Counted from the first letter of the stretch, positions 1 through 8,824 are shown. The stretch: 64,000 nt of DNA from Melioribacteraceae bacterium (GCA_016927595.1 JAFGMI010000008.1:23853-87852); one strand, 5' to 3'. Program-made: numbers and translations. The notes: generated from the sequence alone by a model not told the origin.

Positions 1-1
1 C

Positions 2-463
2 GATGAACTGAATGTAATTGCTGTTTCAAATAATAAAAGCAGGGGAGAGGTTTTCGACAAACGGACGAAATTCATGAACTACAGCGGGCAACAAATAGCC
101 GTTGTTAATTCGCTCTTCCACTCAGGTGAACTTACAGAGAACGGCAGGTTTATTGGTTTCGATAACCGTAATGCTTTTGAGTATAATTTAAACAGCAAGG
201 AATTAACGAAGTATGAAGTGTCGGATGGGAATGAAGTAATCCTTAATGCTGCGCTTATAAACGGGCAAATGACCGTCGTAACTTCAGAAATCCCGGTTCT
301 CAGTAATGGCATCTGGAAATACAAAGATTTAAAAAAGCGTTACATTCATGGAAATAATTCAGCTACTGTAGAGAAAATAACCACTGATCGTTACTTTCAT
401 TCCGTTTCATTTGATAAAAGCACCAACCGGTTGAATATCAATTATAATAAAACCGTGGAATAG
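2..463 (+). CDS. C-terminal part of a hypothetical protein (5' end outside window)
   Basis: The reading frame is open from base 2 to a TAG at 461-463, and nothing at the internal ATG (74) suggests a real start, so this is most likely the last 153 codons of a longer gene. The visible part alternates short hydrophobic strands with turns rich in Asn, Gly and Asp, and has phrases such as GRFIGFDNRNAFEYNL. This would suit a beta-propeller or other all-beta fold, but I do not recognise a family. It has no membrane segment and no T9SS tail. It converges with the next gene, leaving only 10 bases between the two stops. Confidence 0.6.
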   Translation, partial: DELNVIAVSNNKSRGEVFDKRTKFMNYSGQQIAVVNSLFHSGELTENGRFIGFDNRNAFEYNLNSKELTKYEVSDGNEVILNAALINGQMTVVTSEIPVLSNGIWKYKDLKKRYIHGNNSATVEKITTDRYFHSVSFDKSTNRLNINYNKTVE

Positions 464-473
464 AATTACAATA

Positions 474-986
474 TCAGTGTGTAAGCCAGTTAGTAACTGA
501 TTTAACCGTTTTTTCTATGAATTCCCTTTTGTGAATTTTATCTCTCTCTTTAGCGATATAAGATTCGTGACCAATGGAGACGAGATAAATCACCTTATCA
601 TAAAAACTGTTCACTCTCTGGAAAAATTCAAAAGCCTGCTGCAGATCGAAGGCATTGTTAATTATACCCTGGTTAAGTATATATCGCCAGAGCACTACCC
701 TTGACAGCAGTATTGCATAAAGGAGTTCACTCAGCTTTATGTTTTCGGATGCTCTTTCACTTCCGAGTTTCAGATAAAATTCACCTGTTTCCATATCGCC
801 GGGGTCATTCTGCATTATCCAGTAATGAAGTTTTTTGTACAAATCGAAAATTCTTTTTACGAGGAGATCGTCCGACATAGTTTTGTAACTCGTTGTGGCA
901 GGATTTTTTTTAACTTCTTCGGTCCACCGTTTTGTGAGCTCTTCGGCATGATCTTCAACTAACTGAATAAACTTAGCATACAGCAT
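474..986 (-). CDS. RsbRD N-terminal-like helical protein
   Basis: The 170-residue protein is almost entirely alpha-helical, with no signal peptide or membrane helix. It begins with a segment about a 'LVEDHAEELTKRWTEEVKKNP' type helix and continues through residues 60-130 with charged and aromatic helices. This pattern resembles the RsbRD_N/globin-like sensor domain found at the front of RsbR proteins and some histidine kinases. Here it stands alone, without a STAS or kinase domain. It lies 16 bases downstream of the lipoprotein gene at 1003-1422 on the same strand and is probably co-transcribed with it. The family assignment is by general likeness only; a bacterial stress-sensing role would be inference. 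Confidence 0.5.
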   Translation of the reverse strand: MLYAKFIQLVEDHAEELTKRWTEEVKKNPATTSYKTMSDDLLVKRIFDLYKKLHYWIMQNDPGDMETGEFYLKLGSERASENIKLSELLYAILLSRVVLWRYILNQGIINNAFDLQQAFEFFQRVNSFYDKVIYLVSIGHESYIAKERDKIHKREFIEKTVKSVTNWLTH

Positions 987-1002
987 GTCATCCTCCCGTT
1001 AG

Positions 1003-1422
1003 TTATTCGCTTAAATTAAATTTAACCTCCGCAGTGTCCTTTGTCTGAGAATAATTGTCCAACGCATAAAAAACCAGCTTGTATTCACCTGTAGGAAAAG
1101 CCGAATTAATTTCAATCTGCGATTCAATCATAAGATCCATCAGTTCTTCTTCAAATTGTTCGTTCAATTCCCCGGCATCCAAATGCTTTATGGTGTCGAC
1201 GGGTGTAATCATATCGATGGTGTATGATATTGATGCCGCATATAATTCATTGCTATCTTTCTGTTCAAATCCTGAAGCTACAACCGTTGCGTTTAACTCC
1301 CAGCCGTTATCCAGAGCATATGCAAAAGCCTCGGGACTTGAAAGCTTAATCTGAGGCTTTTCTGTTGAACATGATACTAATATGATGATTAGTAATACTG
1401 ACGACAGATTTCTTTGAACCAT
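1003..1422 (-). CDS. small lipoprotein, function unknown
   Basis: A 139-residue protein with a short hydrophobic leader and a lipobox Leu-Val-Ser-Cys, giving Cys18 as the lipidated residue. It is therefore predicted to sit in the periplasm anchored to a membrane. The mature part (about 120 residues) looks like an all-beta, immunoglobulin-like domain: it alternates strands such as YKLVFYALDNYSQTKDTAEVKF with acidic loops. It lacks recognised catalytic motifs. It lies between the serC terminator and the helical protein gene at 474-986, with which it probably forms a two-gene unit. Confidence 0.65.
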   Translation of the reverse strand: MVQRNLSSVLLIIILVSCSTEKPQIKLSSPEAFAYALDNGWELNATVVASGFEQKDSNELYAASISYTIDMITPVDTIKHLDAGELNEQFEEELMDLMIESQIEINSAFPTGEYKLVFYALDNYSQTKDTAEVKFNLSE

Positions 1423-1463
1423 GATAATATTCCTTATTAAGAGAAGATGTTTAACCTAACTGA

Positions 1464-1498
1464 AAATAAAAAAGCCCTCAACAATAATCGAGGGCTTA
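1464..1498 (-). terminator. rho-independent terminator after serC
   Basis: An 8-bp perfect stem (1472-1479 with 1490-1497, core AGCCCTC/GAGGGCT) encloses a 10-base loop. On the minus strand it is followed by a run of six T. It sits 20 bases beyond the serC stop and would end the DUF1015-serC transcript. Confidence 0.85.
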
Positions 1499-1519
1499 AC
1501 ATCATTATTTTTACGTCAT

Positions 1520-2608
1520 TTAGTTTTTAGACTTAAAATCACTCATGAACTGAACTAAATCCTCAACTCCCTTTAGCGGGAAAGCATTGTATATTGAAGC
1601 TCTTATTCCGCCGACGGATCTGTGACCTTTCAATCCCGCGAATCCGGCTTCAGTTGCTTCTGCCACAAATTTCTTTTCAAGTTCTTCAGAACCCAGTCTG
1701 AAAGTCACATTCATTATTGATCTGTCCCCAGCATCTGCAACAGTACCTTTATAATAACCGTCGCTGCTATCGATAGCATTGTACAGCAAGGATGATTTTT
1801 CCAGATTAAGTTTGTGCATTTCATCCAGTCCGCCCATATTAAGAAGCCATTTAGTGACCAGACCTATTATATAAATGCCGAATGTATTGGGTGTATTGTA
1901 GAGAGACTCGGCATCTGCATGAACTTTATAGTTAAAATAAGTATGAAGAGAATCGGAAGATCTTTCAAGCAGATCATTGCGGATAATTACAAGAACAACT
2001 CCGGATGGTCCAATGTTTTTCTGTGCACCGGCGTATATCAATCCGTATTTGTTCACATCAATCTTTTTATGAAGAAAATCCGAAGATGCATCACACACTA
2101 ACGGAATGCTGCCAACTTCCGGTTCTGTTTTATACTGTGTGCCGAAAATCGTATTGTTGGATGTAAAATGCACATAAGAAGAATCCGGATCAAGATTCAG
2201 TTCATCCTGCTTTGGTAATCTTTTAAAATTCTCACTTTCTGTTGAGCCTGCAATGTTTACAGTACCGACTTTCTTTGCTTCCTTAACAGCTTTTTTCGCC
2301 CATGAACCCGTAACGATGTAATCGGCTTTATTTACCGGGGGCATAAGGTTCAGCGGAACCATACTGAACTGCAGTGTAGCGCCTCCCTGCAGAAAGAGTA
2401 CCGAATAGTTATCTTTAATGTCCAAAAGTTTTCTTATATCCTGATCAGCCGACTTAATAATGCCGTCGTAAGTTTTGGAGCGGTGACTCATTTCCATTAC
2501 CGACATGCCCGAATCCTTGTAATTAAACAAATCTTTCTGAGCCTCTAGTAATACTTCTTCCGGTAATACAGCCGGTCCTGCGCTGAAGTTATAAATTCTT
2601 TTGCTCAT
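1520..2608 (-). CDS. serC: phosphoserine aminotransferase
   Basis: Converts 3-phosphohydroxypyruvate and glutamate to O-phosphoserine and 2-oxoglutarate in serine biosynthesis, and also acts in pyridoxal phosphate synthesis in some bacteria. The protein opens with the family signature YNFSAGPAVLP and has the fold-type I PLP lysine at Lys197 in GAQKNIGPSG. The substrate-binding HRS motif is at residues 42-44, and the C-terminus carries the typical GHRSVGGIRASIYNA segment. The length of 362 residues is normal. It follows the DUF1015 gene by 30 bases on the same strand and is followed by a strong terminator, so the two form an operon. Confidence 0.95.
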   Translation of the reverse strand: MSKRIYNFSAGPAVLPEEVLLEAQKDLFNYKDSGMSVMEMSHRSKTYDGIIKSADQDIRKLLDIKDNYSVLFLQGGATLQFSMVPLNLMPPVNKADYIVTGSWAKKAVKEAKKVGTVNIAGSTESENFKRLPKQDELNLDPDSSYVHFTSNNTIFGTQYKTEPEVGSIPLVCDASSDFLHKKIDVNKYGLIYAGAQKNIGPSGVVLVIIRNDLLERSSDSLHTYFNYKVHADAESLYNTPNTFGIYIIGLVTKWLLNMGGLDEMHKLNLEKSSLLYNAIDSSDGYYKGTVADAGDRSIMNVTFRLGSEELEKKFVAEATEAGFAGLKGHRSVGGIRASIYNAFPLKGVEDLVQFMSDFKSKN

Positions 2609-2638
2609 GTTTATCCTCGAATAATAGTTTATACGAAA

Positions 2639-3871
2639 TTAAATTAAATGCACAACCAATCCGTCTCGGAGTTTCGGCTCGAACCAGGTGGATTTCGGTG
2701 GCATTGTTTCACCTGCGTTGGATATCCTTATCAGATCGTCCACCTCAACCGGATAGAGTGAAAAAGCCACGGCTGCTTTACCGCTGGTAACCAGTTTTTC
2801 CAATTCATCAGTTCCTCTTATACCGCCGATGAAATCAATATTTTCATTTGTTCTCGGGTCATCTATATCAAGAATAGGGTGCAGCAGGAAATTCTGCAGA
2901 ATACTTACATCTAGTTTGTCACCCACCGCGTTACCCGGCACGACACTGCTATTTGGTGTTAACCTGTACCATTTACCACCCTGATACATACAGATCACAC
3001 CTTTGTTGGGCGGATTCGGATCATCCGTATCTGCAATATCAAAATATTTCTTCACCAATTCCCTGAACTGATCGTTATCGATTCCTTTAAGATCAAACAC
3101 AACCCTGTTGTAGGGCATAATTTTAAGCTGCTCTGCGGGAAACAGGACTGCAAGAAAGTAGTTATATTCCTCATCGCCTGTGTGATTAGGATTTTTCTCT
3201 TTCATAACTTTTTGTGCTCTGCTTGAACTTGCTGCCCTGTGGTGCCCGTCGGCAATGTACAGTTTATCAACTTTACCGATTTCAAATTGAACAACATCGT
3301 GGTAATCGGACGGCATAATCCACATCGTGTGCTTAATTCCATCAGGCGAAGTAAAATCGTACAACGGCTCGGTTTCCATAGTTTCGTTTACGATTCCATT
3401 AATTTCATCAATCCCCCTGTATGTCAGAAACACCGCCCCGGTCTGAGCCCCGGTAATTGTTATATGATTTGTTCTGTCGTCTTCTTTAACGCGTCTTGTT
3501 TTCTCATGCTTCATTATAACATCATTATCATAATCCTCAACGCTGAAAGTAGCCGCAATTCCAACTTGCGAATGGTTACCCATCTTTAACCTATAGACGT
3601 AGAAATGCGGCGTTTCATCCTGTACCAAGGGAGCTTCTTCTCTGATCCTGTTGAAAATTTCCTTAGCTTTCAGGTAGACTTCTTCAGAATACGGGTCTGT
3701 GTTTTTACTTAATTCAATTTCAGATCGCGTTACGCGCAGAAAGTTGATCGGATTGTCCTTGGCTAGTTCCGCAGCTTCTTCTTTGTTTACAACATCATAC
3801 GGAACGCTGGCAACCAAACCGGCAACTTTTTTGTGTGGTCTTACCGCTTTAAAGGTTCTGATTACAGCCAT
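2639..3871 (-). CDS. DUF1015 family protein
   Basis: A 410-residue cytosolic protein with the DUF1015 features: an N-terminal RPHKKVAGLVASVPYDVV segment, MKHEKTRR in the middle, and YIADGHHRAAS around residue 210. The upstream extension of 27 codons that the open frame allows is basic and hydrophobic, unlike the family, whereas the ATG at 3871 is preceded by a GGAG ribosome site; I chose that start. The biochemical role of the family is not established. Genes of this family often lie beside serine-biosynthesis genes, and here serC follows directly, which suggests a role connected with serine or phosphoserine metabolism (inference). Confidence 0.88.
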   Translation of the reverse strand: MAVIRTFKAVRPHKKVAGLVASVPYDVVNKEEAAELAKDNPINFLRVTRSEIELSKNTDPYSEEVYLKAKEIFNRIREEAPLVQDETPHFYVYRLKMGNHSQVGIAATFSVEDYDNDVIMKHEKTRRVKEDDRTNHITITGAQTGAVFLTYRGIDEINGIVNETMETEPLYDFTSPDGIKHTMWIMPSDYHDVVQFEIGKVDKLYIADGHHRAASSSRAQKVMKEKNPNHTGDEEYNYFLAVLFPAEQLKIMPYNRVVFDLKGIDNDQFRELVKKYFDIADTDDPNPPNKGVICMYQGGKWYRLTPNSSVVPGNAVGDKLDVSILQNFLLHPILDIDDPRTNENIDFIGGIRGTDELEKLVTSGKAAVAFSLYPVEVDDLIRISNAGETMPPKSTWFEPKLRDGLVVHLI

Positions 3872-4017
3872 AATTACTCCGGATAAAAAAGTAGTGATAA
3901 ACTGGTAGTGAAATTTAAGACTTTTTAAAATGATTCTCTTTAAAATGTACATAAAAAGAAAAGTTCACTTTTGGCGTATAAGTATTCCTCGCGGGTATTA
4001 GATGAAAATATTCGGAA

Positions 4018-4065
4018 GACCTTCAGGAATTAATACACTTTATGCGGATTACTCACTGAAGGTCT
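4018..4065 (-). terminator. inverted repeat, possible terminator of the TlpA-like gene
   Basis: A perfect 10-bp inverted repeat (AGACCTTCAG at 4018-4027, CTGAAGGTCT at 4056-4065) encloses a 28-base loop just past the stop of the minus-strand gene at 4073. The bases after it are only mildly T-rich, so termination is plausible but not certain. Confidence 0.4.
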
Positions 4066-4072
4066 GGTAAAA

Positions 4073-5941
4073 CTAAGATTCCTTAGCAAGTTTAATCATT
4101 GCTGAAATTTTGTCAGCCATCATATCGGTATTCCCATCAAATCCAATTTCCCTGAACCGGATATTTCCATTACCGTCGAGAATAAATTTTGTTGGTATTC
4201 CCGCCACCTTGAAATCTGTAATAACTTTATTCTCTGTATCCATAAGTACGTTAAACTGATAATTATTCTCCTTAATAAAGTTAGACGCGTTGGCAGCTTT
4301 ATCATCTGCTCTCTCCCAGGAGTTTACGAAAAGGAATTCAACCAAATCATCATCCGCAAATTTTTCAACGGCTTTTTGCATTCCTGGAAAAGATTGGCGG
4401 CAAGGTCCGCACCAGGTTGCCCAGAAATCAATTATTACAACTTTTCCTTTTAAATCAGAAAGCGAAATAGTTTCTCCCTTAAGGTTTGTAAGACTGAATT
4501 GCGGCGCAGGTTCGCTGATCATTTCGGATCGTTTCTTCTCAATTAAACCGGACAAAGCCTGTTCCTCAATCTCATCGAGAAATTTTTTATAATCCGATTC
4601 CGTTTTGCCGCTGTGCGCCAGATAATTTTCCCTGAGGATATTTTTAATTTGGTTGTTTGATTTACCACTTACAATAAAATCTTTTGCGCTTTCAATCAGC
4701 TGTTCCAGTTCGCCATTCTTAGCAAGCATTTCGATGTAAAGTTGATTTACATCAGCATCCTGCTTGTTTGTATGTTCTACCGCTTTAGCGGCGGATATTG
4801 CCGCGTCCGCAGTCATACCTTTTTTATCCTGTGATTTCGCGAGATGATATAATGCATACCCATGACTGTTCTTCCTGGATTCATTCCATTTTTTAAGTGT
4901 GAATTCTTTAGGCTGAGTTTTCATAGGATTGTTGAGCTCATTCCCCGTTACATTCACTTCAAGTAACGCAGCATCATAAGCCAGGTCGTATGCTTCTTTT
5001 TCCAATGCTGAATTAATTAGTCTCTCGTATATATATGAGTTAGGTAAACCAGGATCATTCTTAAGAATATTTACAGCCCCGTTCAAATCACCGCTCTTTA
5101 TATAATCATAGATCACATAATAATATAAATTTTCGGTGTAATTACTTGATGGGAATCTCGTTTTGAAGTTTTCAGCCATTGAGAGTTTTAATGTCAAATC
5201 CTGCTCCTGACGGATTTTCATAAATTCCTCTGCCTCTGCCGATGCATTGTCGGGGAATTTTTCATTCAGCATATTTTTGTATTCAGCGGCTTTATCGGGG
5301 TTACCGATCCCATTGTACCATTCTGAAAGGACTATTAGTAGATCCTCGTCATCAAGGCTGTAAGTTTCAAATTTTGCCAAAGCATCTTCGATTAATTTTT
5401 CTTTATTATTACCCGCGGTCCTCCATACAGCTTTGAAATAATTCGATGCGTATTTTGCCATAAGTTTATCATCCTCAGCAAAAACATCGGTGAACATTTC
5501 CACCGCTCTGCCGTAATCAATATCCATATTCACGGAATAAGCCCACGATGCAAGCATATTAGCGTAAGCGGCTTTTGCCTCGGGCAGTTTTAATTCAACA
5601 AGGTATCCGTCACCTCCGCTGTCGTCAATTAATTCATCAGAGCCGTCGGTGAATTTAATAATTATGCCTGCTGTATTGTCAGGCACAGTAATTTCGGCGA
5701 AATAACCTTTCCCTTCATTAGTCATAATCACATTTTCAGTTTTCAACAGCTCCTTCTCGTAATAATGTGCAATAAGTTCAATGCTTTGAGAATTTTTAAG
5801 TTTGGTGTCAGCTGCTTTATAATAAATTTCGACATCACTGCCGTTGATGTCATAATCAAAAGTTGAATCGTAGTTACGGCTTGAACACGAATTTATTACG
5901 ATTGCTAAAGTCAGAATCAGTACAAATCGTATTTTTTGCAT
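4073..5941 (-). CDS. lipoprotein with helical-repeat region and C-terminal TlpA-type thioredoxin domain
   Basis: The 622-residue protein starts with a lipoprotein signal (Ile-Asn-Ser-Cys, Cys19) and so is exported and lipid-anchored. Residues about 120-470 are helical and resemble TPR/bacterial tetratricopeptide repeats. The C-terminal ~140 residues are a TlpA/ResA-like thioredoxin domain. It has the active site Trp-Cys-Gly-Pro-Cys (Cys511 and Cys514) and the cis-proline loop Gly-Ile-Pro-Thr (581-584). Such proteins reduce or exchange disulphides in the periplasm. The combination with a long repeat arm is common in Bacteroidota and may position the thioredoxin domain on partner proteins (inference). 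It is flanked by inverted repeats and appears monocistronic. Confidence 0.85.
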   Translation of the reverse strand: MQKIRFVLILTLAIVINSCSSRNYDSTFDYDINGSDVEIYYKAADTKLKNSQSIELIAHYYEKELLKTENVIMTNEGKGYFAEITVPDNTAGIIIKFTDGSDELIDDSGGDGYLVELKLPEAKAAYANMLASWAYSVNMDIDYGRAVEMFTDVFAEDDKLMAKYASNYFKAVWRTAGNNKEKLIEDALAKFETYSLDDEDLLIVLSEWYNGIGNPDKAAEYKNMLNEKFPDNASAEAEEFMKIRQEQDLTLKLSMAENFKTRFPSSNYTENLYYYVIYDYIKSGDLNGAVNILKNDPGLPNSYIYERLINSALEKEAYDLAYDAALLEVNVTGNELNNPMKTQPKEFTLKKWNESRKNSHGYALYHLAKSQDKKGMTADAAISAAKAVEHTNKQDADVNQLYIEMLAKNGELEQLIESAKDFIVSGKSNNQIKNILRENYLAHSGKTESDYKKFLDEIEEQALSGLIEKKRSEMISEPAPQFSLTNLKGETISLSDLKGKVVIIDFWATWCGPCRQSFPGMQKAVEKFADDDLVEFLFVNSWERADDKAANASNFIKENNYQFNVLMDTENKVITDFKVAGIPTKFILDGNGNIRFREIGFDGNTDMMADKISAMIKLAKES

Positions 5942-6066
5942 GTTGGTTTTCCTGTTTAAGTATTAAAATATTGTTGCAAAAATAGTACAATGAATATAAA
6001 AATATAGTGTAAAAGAAAAGAGACAATTATTTTTTGGGAGAACTGACAGTATGATATTTTGCTTGT

Positions 6067-6125
6067 GTCAGCCTGCATTTATGAGGCTGGTCTCATCACC
6101 AGGTTGTCATAAATTGCAGGTTGAC
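6067..6125. repeat. long imperfect palindrome with nested inner hairpin
   Basis: The arms 6067-6084 and 6107-6125 match over 17 of about 19 positions (GTCA.CCTGCA...TTTATGA against its complement). Inside them a second stem, CTGGT/ACCAG, forms the tip. The element lies between two minus-strand genes, just downstream of the OsmC gene. There is no T tract, so it looks more like a REP-type palindrome or an mRNA-stabilising hairpin than a canonical terminator. Confidence 0.7.
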
Positions 6126-6142
6126 AAATGTAAACCGCTGAA

Positions 6143-6568
6143 TTATTCTGTTATTATTTTGTAAGAGTGTGTAATTTCAACTGCTTTCTGCAGCATTGCC
6201 GTAACACCGCAGTATTTCGTAAAAGATAATTCTATAGCTCGTTCCAGATCCGCTTCCTTAAGTCCTTCTCCTTTAAATAAGAACTCGATATTAATTTTAG
6301 TGTAAACTTGCGGGTGATCTTCCGTTGAATCGGCAGTAAGATTAATCTCAAATCCCTTAAGTGGCACTCTTTTTTTGGCAAGAATCGACGCAACATCGCT
6401 GCCGGTGCATCCGCCAAGAGAAAGTAACAGAAGTTCCTTCGGTCTTATAGCCGCATCACTGCCGCCGAACTTATCGGGACCATCAATCATAACCCAGTGA
6501 CCTGAATCGGTTTTCCCCGCGAAGGTTATTCCCTGAAGCTGTTTAATATAAGCTGTTTTAATTGCCAT
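6143..6568 (-). CDS. OsmC/Ohr family protein
   Basis: A 141-residue cytosolic protein of the OsmC family, members of which use two cysteines to reduce organic hydroperoxides. Both are visible: Cys54 in LGGCTGSDV and Cys120 in KYCGVTAML. The central RPKELLLLSLGGCTGSD block is typical of the YhfA/OsmC branch. The frame also allows a GTG two codons earlier, but the ATG at 6568 has a GAGG site at the right distance, so I use it. It is the last gene of the minus-strand run that starts at 10666; the 62-base gap from the preceding gene leaves open whether it has its own promoter. Confidence 0.9.
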   Translation of the reverse strand: MAIKTAYIKQLQGITFAGKTDSGHWVMIDGPDKFGGSDAAIRPKELLLLSLGGCTGSDVASILAKKRVPLKGFEINLTADSTEDHPQVYTKINIEFLFKGEGLKEADLERAIELSFTKYCGVTAMLQKAVEITHSYKIITE

Positions 6569-6630
6569 TATCACCTCATTTGTTCAATTTTAATAAGAAT
6601 GCGATGAAATTGAGACCGGAAGGATTCATA

Positions 6631-7632
6631 TCAATCAAAAAATTCTCGTGTAAGTTTTCCGCAGTAATCCAGTTCGTAACCTACTGCCAGATGACCCCTG
6701 TTATTATTCAGGAAGATAATTTCGGAACCGGTTGTTTGGGCGAATATTCTCGTGTTTTTATCATGAACGAGATGATCGGTTTCAGCCGAAATTATCATTA
6801 CCTCTGCGGTTATGTGATCTTTCAGATTATCAAAAGTAATACTATTCAATCTATATATGTCGTGATCCAGCATTGCCTCAAGCTGTGATTTATAATTGTC
6901 GATTGTAAAGATGCTGTCAGGTTCGGAATCAAATTTAGTCATGTATTTATCGAATTCATCCTCATTAATTTCATAAGCTAGGTAATCAGGTGTTCTTGCG
7001 TGAAGAGAACTTTCCATACGTAGAATTTTATGAATTTGTTTATCCGGCGCACCCAGTCTGCGGTACGACTCAATAATCTCCTTTCTGATATTCCATTGTA
7101 AAAGATCGTATGAGGTAGGCTTGGGAGTAGAGACATAGGCAACGGCTTTCGTTATATAGCCCGGATAAGCGGCAATCCATTCGAAAACCTGCATGCCGCC
7201 CATCGATCCGCCAATAATGCCATGGATATTCTTAAATTTAAAATGTCTGGTAAGCATTAAATATTGGGTGTTTACCATGTCTCTTATATTTATATGCGGG
7301 AATGCTCTAGCACCGGTATAGTTTGACGGCGAACTGGAAATCCCGTTCGATAATGCGTCTATTGCAATAACAAAATATTTTGTGCTGTCCACCAATTTAT
7401 CCTGCCCGATTAAGTCCTTCAAATTAGCCGATTCCCCGCCGAACCAGGTGGGGTAAATAATAACGTTTGATGAATCACTATTAATATTGCCGAATGTTCT
7501 GTATCCGAGCACACAATTAAAAATTGTATCTCCTGAAACGGTTGTATAAGTACCTGCATCGAAGAATTGCTGCTGAGGATAAACGGAATATGTAATTATA
7601 AACAAGATAGTTGGAATAAAAAATTTTTTCAT
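6631..7632 (-). CDS. secreted alpha/beta hydrolase of the homoserine O-acetyltransferase (MetX) family
   Basis: The 333-residue protein is an alpha/beta-hydrolase with MetX-like layout: the early TFG(N) segment, a nucleophile elbow Gly-Gly-Ser-Met-Gly-Gly with Ser143, a late Asp in SAETDHLV, and His314 in RGHLAVGYE. MetX transfers acetyl from acetyl-CoA to homoserine in the cytosol. This copy instead begins with a clear hydrophobic export signal (MKKFFIPTILFIITYSVY), so it is predicted to be periplasmic or outer-membrane associated, where acetyl-CoA is absent. A hydrolase or esterase role is therefore more likely than methionine synthesis (inference). It follows cdsA by 25 bases in the same direction. 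Confidence 0.8.
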   Translation of the reverse strand: MKKFFIPTILFIITYSVYPQQQFFDAGTYTTVSGDTIFNCVLGYRTFGNINSDSSNVIIYPTWFGGESANLKDLIGQDKLVDSTKYFVIAIDALSNGISSSPSNYTGARAFPHINIRDMVNTQYLMLTRHFKFKNIHGIIGGSMGGMQVFEWIAAYPGYITKAVAYVSTPKPTSYDLLQWNIRKEIIESYRRLGAPDKQIHKILRMESSLHARTPDYLAYEINEDEFDKYMTKFDSEPDSIFTIDNYKSQLEAMLDHDIYRLNSITFDNLKDHITAEVMIISAETDHLVHDKNTRIFAQTTGSEIIFLNNNRGHLAVGYELDYCGKLTREFFD

Positions 7633-7657
7633 AATACTTGTCTTAAAATTGTAATGA

Positions 7658-8485
7658 TTAATTGTTTATTACGAAGGACAAATATAAATAAACCATCGGT
7701 GAACAGTAGAGGAGTGAATCGAACCGGTCCATAATTCCACCGTGACCCGGAATTATTGATGAAGAATCCTTTACACCTGAATCCCGTTTTAAAATGCTCT
7801 CAACCAGATCGCCAAGCTGCCCGAAGATGCCTACAATGGTACCTATAATTATCGCATCAGCAACCGTAATAAAGTCTGTTAAAAGACTTTGCAGAGCCAT
7901 CATTGTTATGATTGAGAAAATGAATCCCGCTGCCGCACCCTCCCAGCTTTTATTGGGACTAACTCTGGGGAACAGCTTATGTTTGCCGAAGGCTGTACCA
8001 AGAAAATATGCTGCAGAATCGCATACCCAGATTGTTATAAATAGTGCTATAATTATATAACCGCCCTGATCGTAAAGAAAAGCATTATAGCTGTAATACT
8101 CTCTTATACCTATGATTGAGCCGGCGAAAAACGAAACATAGAAGAGGGAAATCAATAATACGCCAATGTTAATTATTGCTGAACCCTTGTTGCGGAATAA
8201 CTCGATTGCAAGTATAAGCAGAACAGCGATGAGCAATAAATACTTAAAAGAAATAAAAACGAAGTAGAAATTCAAAATCAGAATTAATGACAGCAGAAAG
8301 GATGTGAAATAGTCGGGGGAAGCATTTTTCTGTTCCGATAATTTAAGTAATTCGTAACCGGAAATCAGAGCGATTGCCGTTACAAATGCTAAAAACCAAA
8401 TTCCGCCCAGATAAGTTAAAAACAGAATCAGAGGAATAGAAATTGCCGAGACTATTATTCTTACTGTTCTATTACTGTACGGCAT
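7658..8485 (-). CDS. cdsA: phosphatidate cytidylyltransferase (CDP-diacylglycerol synthase)
   Basis: Makes CDP-diacylglycerol from CTP and phosphatidate in the inner membrane, the branch-point of phospholipid synthesis. The 275-residue protein has about eight hydrophobic segments. Near its C-terminus it carries the full family signature: SILKRDSGVKDSS followed by PGHGGIMDRFDS (the KR...KD...HGG.xDR.D pattern), and SPNKSWEGA lies in the middle. The ATG directly abuts the TAA of the DUF2007 gene, so translation is probably coupled. The gene is part of the operon that runs from the DUF3108 gene at 10666. Confidence 0.95.
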   Translation of the reverse strand: MPYSNRTVRIIVSAISIPLILFLTYLGGIWFLAFVTAIALISGYELLKLSEQKNASPDYFTSFLLSLILILNFYFVFISFKYLLLIAVLLILAIELFRNKGSAIINIGVLLISLFYVSFFAGSIIGIREYYSYNAFLYDQGGYIIIALFITIWVCDSAAYFLGTAFGKHKLFPRVSPNKSWEGAAAGFIFSIITMMALQSLLTDFITVADAIIIGTIVGIFGQLGDLVESILKRDSGVKDSSSIIPGHGGIMDRFDSLLYCSPMVYLYLSFVINN

Positions 8486-8824
8486 TTACTCTTCATCATC
8501 AGTTGTTGAATTAATATCCTTTATTATCATCAGCGCATCATCGGCATCTTTCTTTTTAACAAGAAGTTTGATGTTGCCAGAATCTGTGATGAGATGCAGG
8601 CTGCTGTCTTTCTGGGAAAGTATTGTAGTTTCGATATCACCGCCTTCCAGATTAGATTTAATCATTTCAGCCTCAACCTGGTCGAACGTCGTATAAATTA
8701 CAACCCAATCCGAATTATGCACCAGGTTGCCTTCGAATTCCTCCGCTGTAACGAGAGCTACATGACAATCCGGACACTCAGTAATTCCCTCAATATATTC
8801 GTATTCACACTTTGGACAAATCAT
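8486..8824 (-). CDS. zinc-ribbon protein with DUF2007 domain
   Basis: A 112-residue protein. Residues 1-22 form a zinc ribbon with two CxxC pairs (CPKCEYEY and CPDCH). Residues about 40-105 match the DUF2007 pattern, a small ferredoxin-like fold (DWVVIYTTFDQVEAEMIKS, then LLVKKKDADDALMII) described as a putative signal-transducing or metal-binding domain. Function is unproven. Its AAGGAG ribosome site lies inside the end of the CPBP gene, with which it overlaps by 20 bases, and its stop touches the cdsA start. Expression with its neighbours is therefore tightly linked. Confidence 0.85.
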   Translation of the reverse strand: MICPKCEYEYIEGITECPDCHVALVTAEEFEGNLVHNSDWVVIYTTFDQVEAEMIKSNLEGGDIETTILSQKDSSLHLITDSGNIKLLVKKKDADDALMIIKDINSTTDDEE

